NCBI GenBank assembly: GCA_020073345.1
Contig: JAIQFI010000020.1
Location: 1 to 64,000 of the forward strand
DNA length: 64,000 nucleotides
Reading direction: 5' to 3'
Source: Terriglobia bacterium
GTDB taxonomy: Bacteria; Acidobacteriota; Terriglobia; Bryobacterales; Bryobacteraceae
Shown here in pieces: positions 27,802-37,221 of the stretch (its first letter is position 1; every line of letters begins with the position of its first letter). The notes beneath the pieces were generated by a model. The model did no database searches. It saw only the letters and a program-made list of their open reading frames with translations, and was not told the origin of the DNA. The position numbers and the translations under genes are program-made.

Positions 27802-28119
27802 CTAAGGCGTCTGGCGCAGCGCGTCCAGCAACTGCTGGCGAACCTTCTGGGTCAGCTCCAGCCCGATCACATAACCGATGCCGCCCCTTCGTACGTAACG
27901 CACACGCGCCGAGCCGGCCACGTCCACCTTCTCCACGCGCACGTTCACGTAGCTCTGCGCCGGGATCGTCTCACTGGTCTCGATCCGCAGTCCGTCCGGC
28001 GAGATATCCCGGCATTTGCCGCGACCATACCGGTCTGCCCCGTCCGCGCCGGCCCAGGCCAGTCGAACCGGCAAGGTGCAGGGTGTGCGTTTGGCGCGGC
28101 GAAGGTCCCGGTCGGTCAT
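27802..28119 (-). CDS. PilZ domain protein
   Basis: A 105-residue single PilZ domain, a cyclic di-GMP receptor. The RxxxR motif is RRAKR at residues 7-11, followed by the DISPDGLRI element (D/NxSxxG) near residue 39. Stand-alone PilZ proteins act as adaptors; no partner is evident. Its start lies 42 bp from the divergent gamma-glutamyltransferase start, and a TAGAAT box is 7 nt before the ATG. Confidence 0.85.
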   Translation of the reverse strand: MTDRDLRRAKRTPCTLPVRLAWAGADGADRYGRGKCRDISPDGLRIETSETIPAQSYVNVRVEKVDVAGSARVRYVRRGGIGYVIGLELTQKVRQQLLDALRQTP

Positions 28120-28126
28120 ATCCTCG

Positions 28127-28132
28127 ATTCTA
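28127..28132 (-). promoter_or_regulatory. Candidate -10 box (TAGAAT), PilZ gene
   Basis: TAGAAT on the minus strand is separated from the PilZ ATG by CGAGGAT. The same hexamer serves the divergent gene. GAGG could alternatively act as a ribosome site if transcription starts further upstream. Confidence 0.4.
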
Positions 28133-28149
28133 GCCTTTCGCTAATTCGC

Positions 28150-28155
28150 TAGAAT
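28150..28155 (+). promoter_or_regulatory. Candidate -10 box (TAGAAT), gamma-glutamyltransferase
   Basis: TAGAAT lies exactly 6 nt before the ATG at 28162 with no ribosome site between. It implies a leaderless mRNA. Confidence 0.45.
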
Positions 28156-28161
28156 CGGTGC

Positions 28162-29844
28162 ATGCGGTGGCTGCTGGTCGCTGTGGTCGCGCTGGGAGGC
28201 TTGGGAGGATCGCCCCCCTCCGCGGACGCGCGTGAACCCGTTCGTGCCCGTCACGCCATGGTGGGTGCGCAGGAGCCTCTGGCGACCGACGTAGGTCTCC
28301 AGATCCTCAAAGACGGCGGGAACGCCGTGGACGCCGCCATCGCCGTCGGATTCGCCCTGGCCGTGACCCATCCCTACGCCGGCAACCTGGGAGGCGGCGG
28401 ATTCATGCTGATCCGCTTCGCCGATGGCCGGTCGACCTTTGTCGATTTCCGCGAGCGCGCCCCCGAGAAAGCCTCCCGCAACAGGTATCTGGACGCTTCC
28501 GGAAAGCCCACCCGCAAAAGCCTCGATGGCTGGAAGTCCGCCGGCGTCCCCGGCACGGTGCGCGGATTTGAGCTGGCCCACCGCAAATACGGCAGCCGCA
28601 AATGGGCCGGGCTCATTGAGCCGGCTATCGCCTTAGCGGAGCGTGGATTTCCTGTAAGCTATGCGCTAGCGGAATCGCTGAAGAGCGCCCGCAACTTATC
28701 GCAAAACCCGGACTCCCAGCGCATCTTCCATAAGAACGGAGCCTACTGGGAAGCAGGCGAAACTCTGAAACAACCCGAGTTGGAGCGCACGCTCACGCGC
28801 ATCGCCCAAAGCGGAGCGAACGAATTCTACCAAGGCGAGACCGCCCAAAAACTTGCCGGCGCAATGTCCCGCAACGGCGGCCTGATCACGCTGTCCGATC
28901 TGAAGAACTATGCCGCGGTCGAGCGCGCGCCGCTGACCGGCTCCTATCGCGGCTACGGGATCATCGCAGCGCCCCCGCCCAGTTCCGGCGGCATCGGGAT
29001 TCTGCAAATGCTGGGGATGCTGGAGGGTTCCGGGTATCAGAAACCGGGATTCGGCTCCGCAGCAGAGATTCAATACCTGGCCGAAGTGATGCGGCGCTAC
29101 TATGCCGATCGCAGCCAGTACTTGGGCGATCCCGACTTCGGCCAGCTGCGTTTAAGCGCGCTGCTGGATCCCGCCTATATCAAGCGCCGCCGCGACAGCA
29201 TCGACCCCAACCACGCTACTCCAAGCGCGCAGATCCTGCCCGGCTTACCGGCCGGCCGCGACGGCGGCGAGACCACGCACTATAACGTCGTCGACGCGCA
29301 GGGCAACGCCGTGAGCGTGACCTATACGCTCAACGAAGGCTACGGCAACGGCATCACCGTACCCGGTCTCGGTTTCCTGTTGAACGACGAAATGGACGAT
29401 TTCGCCTCCAAGCCTGGCTCGCCCAACGCGTTCGGGCTGATCCAGGGCGAACTGAATGCCATCCAGCCCGGTAAACGGCCGCTCTCTTCCATGACGCCGA
29501 CCATCCTGACTCGCGATGGCAAATTCTTTATGGCGGTGGGGGCTCCCGGCGGCTCCCGGATCATCTCCTCCGTGCTGCAAGTGATCCTCAACGTCGTCGA
29601 TTTCGGCATGAACGCACAGGACGCGGTGGACGCGCCCCGCATTCATCACCAATGGCAGCCCGACAAACTATACCTGGAACCGGGGATCTCTCCCGATACA
29701 ACCGCGCTGCTCAAATCGCGCGGCTATGACGTCGACCGCTCGCCCGGTTTGGCGCTGGCGCGCGTTGAGGCGATCGTCAACAGCGGGGGCTGGCTCCAGG
29801 GCGGCTCGGATGGACGCGCGTCGGGGAAAGCCGCCGGATACTAA
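28162..29844 (+). CDS. ggt: Gamma-glutamyltransferase
   Basis: A 560-residue N-terminal nucleophile hydrolase, exported by a signal peptide (residues 1-24, ending ADA). It hydrolyses or transfers the gamma-glutamyl group of glutathione and similar compounds in the periplasm. The self-cleavage and nucleophile Thr is in GGETTHYNVVDAQGNAVS near residue 373. Landmarks YTLNEGYGNGITVPGLGFLLNDEMDDF and PLSSMTPTI are intact, and GAPGGSRI lies near the end. The precursor length is typical. An isomerase-like gene follows 4 bp later and AsnRS after that, probably one transcript. Confidence 0.95.
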   Translation: MRWLLVAVVALGGLGGSPPSADAREPVRARHAMVGAQEPLATDVGLQILKDGGNAVDAAIAVGFALAVTHPYAGNLGGGGFMLIRFADGRSTFVDFRERAPEKASRNRYLDASGKPTRKSLDGWKSAGVPGTVRGFELAHRKYGSRKWAGLIEPAIALAERGFPVSYALAESLKSARNLSQNPDSQRIFHKNGAYWEAGETLKQPELERTLTRIAQSGANEFYQGETAQKLAGAMSRNGGLITLSDLKNYAAVERAPLTGSYRGYGIIAAPPPSSGGIGILQMLGMLEGSGYQKPGFGSAAEIQYLAEVMRRYYADRSQYLGDPDFGQLRLSALLDPAYIKRRRDSIDPNHATPSAQILPGLPAGRDGGETTHYNVVDAQGNAVSVTYTLNEGYGNGITVPGLGFLLNDEMDDFASKPGSPNAFGLIQGELNAIQPGKRPLSSMTPTILTRDGKFFMAVGAPGGSRIISSVLQVILNVVDFGMNAQDAVDAPRIHHQWQPDKLYLEPGISPDTTALLKSRGYDVDRSPGLALARVEAIVNSGGWLQGGSDGRASGKAAGY

Positions 29845-29848
29845 AAGG

Positions 29849-30700
29849 ATGCAGCGCGCCCTTTCGACGCACCTCTTCGCGAATCACCGCCTGACCACCG
29901 TGTGGCTGGAGCGAATCTGGAATGCGGGCATCCCGCTAGTCGAGATCTTCTGCGCCCGCCAGCATCTGGACTATCGCGATAAGGCGCAAATTACCGAGTT
30001 GGGCCACTGGTTCCGGGACGCCGAGCTTAAACTTCACTCCCTGCACTCACCCATGTACACCGACGACGTGTGGGGCCGGACCGGACCGAATTCCATCATC
30101 ACCATCACGGAGCCGGTGAAATCCAAGCGGCTCGACACCGTGGACGAAATCAAGCGAGCTCTGGAAATCGCCGAGACGGTGCCTTTCCGCTACTTGATCC
30201 AGCACCTGGGCGTCGCCTGGGAAGAGTATGACGAGCGTAAAATCGACTACGCGTTTTCAGCGCTCGAGGAGATCAATTTGTTCGCCCGCCAGCGCGGCGT
30301 GGAGGTGCTGCTCGAAAATACGCCCAACGAGCTGGCCACCGCCGAAAGGCTGTCGATGTTCCTGGACGTAACCCACTTGAATGTGAATGTATGCTTCGAC
30401 GTGGGCCACGCCCACATGCGCGGCAGCATCGAGAACGAGTACAGTCTGCTGAAGCCGCGTATCCGCTCCACGCACGTGCACGACAACAACGGCGCCGACG
30501 ATTCGCATCTGTTCCCGAATAGCGGCGGCACGGTGGATTGGCGCCGCACCATGGACCTGCTCCGCCTGGGATCCGGCCAGTATCCCTTGCTTCTGGAACT
30601 GCGCGAGGTCGCCGACATGCAACACCCGGTCGAATCGGCACGGGCGACTTTTGAATACCTGGAAGGACTGAGATCTCTCGATGAGAATCACGATCGCTGA
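29849..30700 (+). CDS. Sugar phosphate isomerase/epimerase-like TIM-barrel protein
   Basis: A 283-residue protein of the xylose-isomerase-like TIM barrel (AP endonuclease family 2) group. Visible elements are the VEIFCARQH strand, [22 protein letters not shown] (metal-ligand Glu), CFDVGHAHM and [25 protein letters not shown], with His/Asp/Glu ligands in the expected order. Substrate cannot be assigned. ATG 29849 has an AAAAGG site and lies 4 bp after ggt; the longer frame to 29726 is inside ggt. The 3' end overlaps asnS by 20 bp. Confidence 0.87.
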   Translation: MQRALSTHLFANHRLTTVWLERIWNAGIPLVEIFCARQHLDYRDKAQITELGHWFRDAELKLHSLHSPMYTDDVWGRTGPNSIITITEPVKSKRLDTVDEIKRALEIAETVPFRYLIQHLGVAWEEYDERKIDYAFSALEEINLFARQRGVEVLLENTPNELATAERLSMFLDVTHLNVNVCFDVGHAHMRGSIENEYSLLKPRIRSTHVHDNNGADDSHLFPNSGGTVDWRRTMDLLRLGSGQYPLLLELREVADMQHPVESARATFEYLEGLRSLDENHDR

Positions 30701-31982
30701 GGCCGGGCGCCACACTGGAGAGGCCGTTGAAATCGCCGGCTGGCTCTACAACCTTCGCAGCGGCGGCAAAATCTGTTTCCCGCAAGTGCGCGATGGTTCG
30801 GGGATCATTCAATGCGTCGCCGTCAAATCGGCGCTGCCCGAAGAATTATTCGAATCGCTCAAGCACCTGACCCAGGAATCGTCCTTGATCGTCCGAGGCA
30901 AGATTCGCGCGGAAGCGCGCGCCCCCGGCGGCTACGAGATGGATGTGGAAAGCGCGCAAATCATCCAGCGCGTGCCCGAATCCGATCCGTATCCCATCAC
31001 TCCTAAAGAGCACGGTATCGATTTCCTGATGGACCATCGCCATCTCTGGCTGCGCAGCCGCCGCCAGCACGCGGCCCTGCTCGTCCGCCATGAGGTGATC
31101 AAAGCCATTCGCGATTACTTCGATTCGCACGGCTTCATCCTGGTGGACACGCCCATCTTCACGCCCGCCGCCTGCGAAGGCACCACCACGCTGTTCGAGG
31201 TGGACTACTTCGAGGACGAAAAAGTCTATCTGGCGCAGTCCGGCCAGCTTTACGGCGAAGCCACCGCCGCGGCTTTCGGCAAAACCTACTGCTTCGGCCC
31301 GGTGTTTCGCGCCGAAAAGTCTAAGACTCGCCGCCACCTGACCGAGTTCTGGATGGTGGAGCCGGAGATGTCCTATGCGGATCTCGAGGACGTCAAACAC
31401 GTCGGCGAAGAACTCATCCTGCACGTCATCGGGCGCGTTCTCGACCATCGCCGCGAGGACTTGAAGGTTCTGGAGCGCGACATCTCGAAGCTCGAAGCCG
31501 TGAAGGCTCCCTTCCATCGGATGACCTACGATCAGGCCGTCGAAAAGCTCAAATCCAAGGGAAGCGAGATCGAGTGGGGCAGCGATTTAGGCAATACGGA
31601 TGAAACCCTCATCACCGAGGACCTCGACCGCCCGGTGATGATCGACCGCTATCCCGCCGCGGTGAAGGCATTCTATTTCGCGCTGGCTCCGGATCGATCC
31701 GACGTGGCCCTGGGAGTCGACTTCATCGCGCCTGAGGGTTACGGCGAGATCATTGGCGGCGGCCAACGCATCCATGATCTCGACCTCTTGTTGAGGCGCT
31801 TAAACGAGCACAACCTGCCGCGCGAGGCCTTCGAATGGTACCTCGATCTGCGCAAGTACGGCAGCGTACCGCACGCCGGCTTCGGCATGGGTGTCGAGCG
31901 TTTCGTGGCCTGGATGTGCGGCCTGGAGCACGTCCGCGAGACGACCGCCTTTCCGCGGATGTTGTATCGCACGAAGCCCTGA
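30681..31982 (+). CDS. asnS: Asparaginyl-tRNA synthetase
   Basis: A 433-residue class II aminoacyl-tRNA synthetase. An N-terminal OB-fold anticodon-binding domain ([26 protein letters not shown]) is followed by the catalytic core: motif 2 [21 protein letters not shown] and motif 3 [27 protein letters not shown]. The core resembles AsnRS rather than AspRS, including [12 protein letters not shown] complete synthetase on its own indicates direct Asn-tRNA charging. The AUG lies inside the end of the preceding gene. Confidence 0.95.
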   Translation: MRITIAEAGRHTGEAVEIAGWLYNLRSGGKICFPQVRDGSGIIQCVAVKSALPEELFESLKHLTQESSLIVRGKIRAEARAPGGYEMDVESAQIIQRVPESDPYPITPKEHGIDFLMDHRHLWLRSRRQHAALLVRHEVIKAIRDYFDSHGFILVDTPIFTPAACEGTTTLFEVDYFEDEKVYLAQSGQLYGEATAAAFGKTYCFGPVFRAEKSKTRRHLTEFWMVEPEMSYADLEDVKHVGEELILHVIGRVLDHRREDLKVLERDISKLEAVKAPFHRMTYDQAVEKLKSKGSEIEWGSDLGNTDETLITEDLDRPVMIDRYPAAVKAFYFALAPDRSDVALGVDFIAPEGYGEIIGGGQRIHDLDLLLRRLNEHNLPREAFEWYLDLRKYGSVPHAGFGMGVERFVAWMCGLEHVRETTAFPRMLYRTKP

Positions 31983-32031
31983 CGAGAGATGAGCGCGCGC
32001 GAGTGGAGGAGCGCTATCCTTTATCGAAGTC

Positions 32032-32328
32032 ATGCACTTCCTCCTGCTCTATGACGTGGTAGACGATTACGTGGAGCGGCGCGGCCCGTTTCGCGCCGAG
32101 CATCTTGCGCTGATCCAAAAAGCCCACGAACGCGGCGAGCTGGTGATGGCCGGAGCCTTGGCCGATCCGTCCGACGGAGCCGTGCTGGTGTTCCGCGGCC
32201 CATCGCCGCATGCTGCTGAATCGTTCGCCCAAGCCGACCCGTACGTGCGAAACGGCTTGGTGAAAAATTGGCGTGTGCGCGCGTGGAACACCGTGGTCGG
32301 CGACGGGGCCCAGCTACCCGTTCTGTAA
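32032..32328 (+). CDS. YciI family protein
   Basis: A 98-residue ferredoxin-like dimeric barrel protein. It starts MHFLLLYDVV and has the family histidine in RAEHLALIQKAHERGELVMAGAL, then SPHAAESFAQADPYVRNGLV. YciI proteins are small enzymes of mostly unknown function; some act on halogenated or peroxidised compounds. It is followed by the OYE gene with a 1-bp gap between stop and ATG, so the two are likely co-expressed. Confidence 0.85.
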   Translation: MHFLLLYDVVDDYVERRGPFRAEHLALIQKAHERGELVMAGALADPSDGAVLVFRGPSPHAAESFAQADPYVRNGLVKNWRVRAWNTVVGDGAQLPVL

Positions 32329-32329
32329 A

Positions 32330-33412
32330 ATGGCCCATTCACCTCAGGCACTCTTCGCGCCCTTCTCGATCAAAGGCGTCCAGCTCCCCAATCGCATCGT
32401 GATGGCCCCCATGACGCGATCCCTATCGCCCGGCGGCGTGCCCGGCGAGGACGTGGCCGCTTACTACCGGCGCCGCGCCGAAGGTGGAGTCGGGTTGATC
32501 GTCACCGAAGGAACCTATCCGCCGCATCCCTCCGCCGGGTTCGATCCCAAGGTGCCGCGTCTCTACGGCGAGCAAGCTCTCAATGGTTGGCGTCACGTAG
32601 TCGATCAGGTGAATGCCGCGGGTGGGCACATTTTTTCGCAGCTCTGGCACCTCGGCTTGCAGGTCTCGAGCGGGCCTCCGCCGCCGGAGGGCGCGCTTCC
32701 GGTGGGCCCGTCCGGCGAATACGCCATGACTCAGGACGACATCGACGCCGCCATCCAAGCCTATGCGCAGGCGGCGCGATCGGCCCAGGAAATCGGCTTC
32801 GACGGCGTCGAATTGCACGGAGCTCACGGATACCTGATCGACCAGTTCTTCTGGGAGCAAACCAACCAGCGAACCGACCGCTACGGCGGCGATCTGGTCG
32901 CCCGCACGCGCTTCGCCGTGGAAGCAATCCGCGAGGTGCGGAAACGGGTCGGGCCGGAGTTCCCCGTGGTGCTGCGATTCTCGCAGTGGAAAATCGGCGC
33001 CTTCGACGCGAAGCTGGCGAAAACTCCGCGCGAGCTGGAGCAATTCCTGCGGCCGCTGGTCGACGCCGGCGTGGATGTCTTCCACTGCTCGACCCGCCGC
33101 TTCTGGGAACCGGAATTCGAGGGCAGCGATCTGAACCTGGCCGGATGGGCCAAGAAACTGACCGGCAAGCCCACCATTACCGTCGGATCCGTGACGCTCG
33201 GCGCGGACGTGATGGCGTCGTTCGGGTCGCCCGATAGCGTCTCCGTCACCGGTATCGATGAACTGCTCGAACGCCTCGAGCGCGGCGAGTTCGACCTGGT
33301 CGCCGTGGGCCGCGCACTCATTGCGAATCCGGAGTGGGCGGTGAAGGTGAAAGCGGGAGCGCTCGGAGAACTGCGTCCTTTCGACCGCAGCATCCTGACT
33401 TCCCTGCTCTGA
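32330..33412 (+). CDS. Old Yellow Enzyme family NADH:flavin oxidoreductase/alkene reductase
   Basis: A 360-residue FMN-dependent TIM-barrel enzyme that reduces activated C=C bonds. Landmarks are NRIVMAPMTRS, the FSQLWHLG strand (with Trp/His near residue 100), GFDGVELHGAHGYLIDQFFWEQTNQRTDRYGG and AVGRALIANPEWAVK. The order and length fit the classical OYE/xenobiotic reductase A group. The native substrate is unknown. ATG 32330 begins the family N-terminus; the frame reaches back into the YciI gene. It ends directly against the convergent ADOP permease gene. Confidence 0.93.
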   Translation: MAHSPQALFAPFSIKGVQLPNRIVMAPMTRSLSPGGVPGEDVAAYYRRRAEGGVGLIVTEGTYPPHPSAGFDPKVPRLYGEQALNGWRHVVDQVNAAGGHIFSQLWHLGLQVSSGPPPPEGALPVGPSGEYAMTQDDIDAAIQAYAQAARSAQEIGFDGVELHGAHGYLIDQFFWEQTNQRTDRYGGDLVARTRFAVEAIREVRKRVGPEFPVVLRFSQWKIGAFDAKLAKTPRELEQFLRPLVDAGVDVFHCSTRRFWEPEFEGSDLNLAGWAKKLTGKPTITVGSVTLGADVMASFGSPDSVSVTGIDELLERLERGEFDLVAVGRALIANPEWAVKVKAGALGELRPFDRSILTSLL

Positions 33413-35803
33413 TTACTCGTCTCTCAGGACCTGCATCGGCTCCACGAGGGCGGCCCGAATCGCCGGAATGAGCGAAGCAATCGCCGCTACCGCCAGCGTG
33501 AGCAAAACCACCGCCGTCAGGGTGTACGGATCCCGCGGGGTTACGCCGTACAGCATTCCGGCCAGCAACTGCGTGAAAACCAGCGAGAGCCCCAGCCCCG
33601 CTAGCGCGGCCAGCGCGGCAACACCCAGCCCCTGACCCAGAAACTTCTGCACAATCTGTCCTCGAAGCGCTCCCAACGCCAGGCGCAAGCCCACTTCGCG
33701 CCGACGCGCACTCACCATATAGCTGAGTGTGCCGTACAGGCCAACGCACGCCAGCGAAATCGCTGTAAATGCGAAGAACGACAACAGAACGGTCCGCAAA
33801 CGGTTCTCGGCGAATGCATCGCTCAGATGTTCCTCCAGTGGAGTAATATCGAACACTGAGCGCGTCGGTTCGATTTCGTGAATCTTCCGCCGCAGCGTCT
33901 CCCCCATCGACGCCGGGTTTCCTCGAGTGCGGATCAGAAAAAACGTGCCGGGCTGGGCTGTTCCCCCGCAAAAGTAGACGGCAGGAGCGGGTGCCTTGTT
34001 CAGCCCCCGTTCGCGAGAATCGGCCACAATACCGCTGATTTCGGCGGGCTGTGCCCGCGGGTTACCGGTGACCAGGTGGTGTCCAATCGCTTCCGATCCG
34101 GCAAAATAGCTGTTCACAAAGCTGCGGTTCACAATAACCTGCGGCGTGCCCCGATCATGGCACAACTCGCCTGCCATCAATGGGATTTGCATAGTCGCGA
34201 AGTAGCGGTTGGAAATGAATAGGCTGTCGGCGAGAATCTTGGGATCGGTCTCCGCCCGGCCTTCCGCGACCGTCAGTTCCACCTGATATCCGTTCGGCAC
34301 GCCCGGCAGTGCTATCGATGTAGCCGCGGATTCCACTCCCGGCACAGCGTTCAAGAAGTCCAAAATCCGATCGGTCCACTTCTGAAGCGCCGGCCAGTCA
34401 CCTGTTTCTCCCCAATTCGTGGCGATGTGGAGTGTCAGAACATGACTCGATTCGAAGCCCGGTGAGACCCGTCCCAGCTCGCGAAAGCTACGCAGCAGCA
34501 GTCCTGCGCCGCTCAGCAGCGTCACCGCGAGCGCCACTTGGACTCCTACCAGCAGCCACTGGACCGGATTCCGCGACGACACCAGCGCGCGACCGCTGTG
34601 ACTCAGCGAACCGGACAAACTTCGGCGCGTCGCTCGAATCGCGGGAATCAGTCCGCATAACAGCGTCACCGCGACAGCCGAAGCCAGAGTGTAGAGGACG
34701 ATCCGCCCATCCAGCCTGATTTCCTCCAGACGCGGCAGGCTCTTCGCGAGCGCTCGAAACACACCCGACGCTCCCGCGGCGACCAACAATCCCAGGACGG
34801 CTCCGCCCAGCGCCAGAACGAATGTTTCGGTGAGGAGTTGAGCCGCCACGGATGCCCGCGACGCGCCCAGCGAATAGCGGATAGAGATCTCCTGTTGCCG
34901 TTGCGTGGCGCGCGACAGCAGCAGGGCCGCGATGTTCGTACAGGCGATCAAAAGCAGTAAAGAGACCGACCCGAACAGGATCCAGAGTGACTCTCTGATC
35001 CCGCCCACGGCTACCTCTTTGAGTGGCCGGATGTCTACGCTCAACTCGCCGTCCGTCTTGGGGAACTGCCTGCCTAGATTCATCTGCACGGCGGACATGT
35101 TCTCCCGCGCCTGCGCTATTGTTACGCCCGGCTTCAGACGCCCGATCACCGTGAACCAGGTATAATCCCTGCCCTGCGCATAGGGCGCGTCCATCGGATT
35201 TGAAAACCAGAGATCCACATCCCGGTCCGGGAATCGGAATGAGGCTGGCATTACGCCGACAATCGCGCAAGAATACTGCCCCAGCCGTAACCTTTGGTTC
35301 AGGACACTCGGATCGGCGTTGAACCGGCGCCGCCAGAACCGGTCGCTGATGAGCACCGCATTCGCTCCGCCAAAGTGTTCCTCCTCCGGCCGGAAGTCGC
35401 GCCCCAGCGCGGGAGAAACTCCCAACACTTCAAGGAAACGCGGAGCTACCAACGCCCGCTTTACCTTCTCAGGCAGTTCGCCCGATAACTCGGACGTGTC
35501 TTCGCCGTAATAGCCACTGATGGCCTGGAAACTGGAATTCAGCTTGGCCCAATCCATCAGCCGCACCAGCGCGACAGAAGTGTTCTGCGGCACTTTGGGG
35601 TGCTTCTGATCCAGGCGCATCAGCTGATCGCCGTCCGGGAACGGCAGCGGGCGCAGCAGCACCGCGTCGATCGCTGAGAAAACCGCACTATTCGCCCCGA
35701 TACCGAGCGCCAGGGTCAACACCACCGTTGCCGCGAACCCAGGCGTTTTGACGAGGTAGCGTAATGCCAGCCTCAAGTTCCGCGGAATCCCGTCCAGCTC
35801 CAT
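33413..35803 (-). CDS. Orphan FtsX-type ABC permease, duplicated (ADOP family)
   Basis: A 796-residue membrane protein with two MacB-like periplasmic core domains and two FtsX permease domains in tandem. The first half has the hydrophobic segment TPGFAATVVLTLALGIGANSAVFSAIDAVLLRPLPF and SISYSLGASR-like text at the EI(S/G)IRY motif. The second half repeats this with RRREVGLRLALGALRG near the end. No ATPase gene is adjacent. Such duplicated orphan permeases are strongly expanded in Acidobacteriota. Export or mechanotransmission is inferred from MacB; the cargo is unknown. Confidence 0.92.
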   Translation of the reverse strand: MELDGIPRNLRLALRYLVKTPGFAATVVLTLALGIGANSAVFSAIDAVLLRPLPFPDGDQLMRLDQKHPKVPQNTSVALVRLMDWAKLNSSFQAISGYYGEDTSELSGELPEKVKRALVAPRFLEVLGVSPALGRDFRPEEEHFGGANAVLISDRFWRRRFNADPSVLNQRLRLGQYSCAIVGVMPASFRFPDRDVDLWFSNPMDAPYAQGRDYTWFTVIGRLKPGVTIAQARENMSAVQMNLGRQFPKTDGELSVDIRPLKEVAVGGIRESLWILFGSVSLLLLIACTNIAALLLSRATQRQQEISIRYSLGASRASVAAQLLTETFVLALGGAVLGLLVAAGASGVFRALAKSLPRLEEIRLDGRIVLYTLASAVAVTLLCGLIPAIRATRRSLSGSLSHSGRALVSSRNPVQWLLVGVQVALAVTLLSGAGLLLRSFRELGRVSPGFESSHVLTLHIATNWGETGDWPALQKWTDRILDFLNAVPGVESAATSIALPGVPNGYQVELTVAEGRAETDPKILADSLFISNRYFATMQIPLMAGELCHDRGTPQVIVNRSFVNSYFAGSEAIGHHLVTGNPRAQPAEISGIVADSRERGLNKAPAPAVYFCGGTAQPGTFFLIRTRGNPASMGETLRRKIHEIEPTRSVFDITPLEEHLSDAFAENRLRTVLLSFFAFTAISLACVGLYGTLSYMVSARRREVGLRLALGALRGQIVQKFLGQGLGVAALAALAGLGLSLVFTQLLAGMLYGVTPRDPYTLTAVVLLTLAVAAIASLIPAIRAALVEPMQVLRDE

Positions 35804-35850
35804 ACACGGGAATACTGAGCCGCGTAATTTTGGTTACGCAAAGATTTTGG

Positions 35851-37221
35851 CTAGTGCGCCGCGACCTCGGTCTTCGCATCCGCCGTAGCGCCGGGCATTC
35901 CGACACGGCGCCAAACCAGCATGGCCGCGGCGACAATCAGCGGCGGCACCGCAGCTGCGTAGAACAACTCGCGCGCCGACCAGCCCAGGCCCAGCAGCAC
36001 GCTCGCCAGCGTTGGTCCGATGATCGCGCCCAGGCGGCCCACGCCCAGTCCCGCGCCGATTCCGGTGGAACGCAGCTCGGTGGGATAAAACGTGGCCGCT
36101 AAAGCATTGATGGCAGCCTGCCCGCCCGTTACGCACACGCCCGCCACGAACACCACCGCAGTCAGCATCGCCAGCGGGATCCACGGCTGTCCGATGGCTG
36201 CGATGTTGATGCTCGCCAGCACGCCGAGGGTGGTGAGAACCGGCACAAAACCCCACTTGTGAACAAACCAGCCTAGAGTAAATGCCCCGACGGTTCCGCC
36301 TACCTGCACCATGGACGCCACCAGCGCCGCCGTGCTCTGCGGGTATCCGGCATCGGTGACCACGGTGGTCAGCCAGCCCTGCAGGAAATACAGGTTCAGC
36401 AGGTTCATGAAGTTGACCGTCCACAGCAGCAGCGTGCCCGCCGCGCGGCCGTCATACAACAGCCGGATGAAGGTGATCCCACCCTTCTTGCGATCCGCAT
36501 CCGGCAGAATCAACTCTGCTCCGGTCACATCGATCGATGGACGGATTCGCTTTAACCAGCGGCCCACCTGCTCCAGCCTCCTGCGCTGCAGCACCAGGAA
36601 CTGCAGCGATTCCGGAAGCATCAGGATCATCACGATCCCGATCACCAGGGGAACCGCCGCTCCAAAGTAGAACACCGATCGCCAGCCAAACCGCGGCAGC
36701 AGCCACGCCGCGATGAATCCGCCCAGTGCCGCCCCCGCCGTAAACCCGTTCGAGACCACCATCATGATGGTGACGCGCGAGCGCTGCGGGCTATATTCAC
36801 CCACCAGCGCCATGGCGTTGGGCATGATCGCCCCCATGCCGAGGCCGCCGATGACGCGCACGATCCGCAGCTCCTCGAGCGATCCCGCGCGCGCCGTCAG
36901 CCATGTCAGCACCGCATAGAACAGCGTGGAGGCGATCAACACCGGACGCCGTCCGATCTTGTCCGCCAGCATGCTGCACAGGATCGACCCGATCAGCACA
37001 CCCAGGGGCGCCGCGCTCAACACCGGTCCCAGTTGCACGCGCGAGATGTGCAGCTCAGCGCTGAGCGCGGGCGCGACGTAGCCCAGCGACTGCACGTCGA
37101 ATCCGTCCATCAGCAGGCACGCGAAACACAGCAGGTAGATGCTGATCTGGAATGCGCCGATCCGGCTCTCGTCGATGACGCTAGTGACGTTGATCTTCAA
37201 ACCGGGGCCTCTTCGCGCCAT
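35851..37221 (-). CDS. MFS transporter, aromatic acid:H+ symporter type
   Basis: A 12-helix major facilitator of about 456 residues. The first helix contains the MDGFDVQSLGYVAPAL signature of the aromatic acid:H+ symporter family, and a DKIGRRP loop follows helix 2. It is the last gene of a gentisate operon and probably imports gentisate or a related benzoate. The start is uncertain: ATG 37221 overlaps the dioxygenase gene by 25 bp, while TTG 37200 overlaps its stop codon as TTGA. The region upstream of 37221 in the same frame is not family-like. Confidence 0.88.
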   Translation of the reverse strand: MARRGPGLKINVTSVIDESRIGAFQISIYLLCFACLLMDGFDVQSLGYVAPALSAELHISRVQLGPVLSAAPLGVLIGSILCSMLADKIGRRPVLIASTLFYAVLTWLTARAGSLEELRIVRVIGGLGMGAIMPNAMALVGEYSPQRSRVTIMMVVSNGFTAGAALGGFIAAWLLPRFGWRSVFYFGAAVPLVIGIVMILMLPESLQFLVLQRRRLEQVGRWLKRIRPSIDVTGAELILPDADRKKGGITFIRLLYDGRAAGTLLLWTVNFMNLLNLYFLQGWLTTVVTDAGYPQSTAALVASMVQVGGTVGAFTLGWFVHKWGFVPVLTTLGVLASINIAAIGQPWIPLAMLTAVVFVAGVCVTGGQAAINALAATFYPTELRSTGIGAGLGVGRLGAIIGPTLASVLLGLGWSARELFYAAAVPPLIVAAAMLVWRRVGMPGATADAKTEVAAH

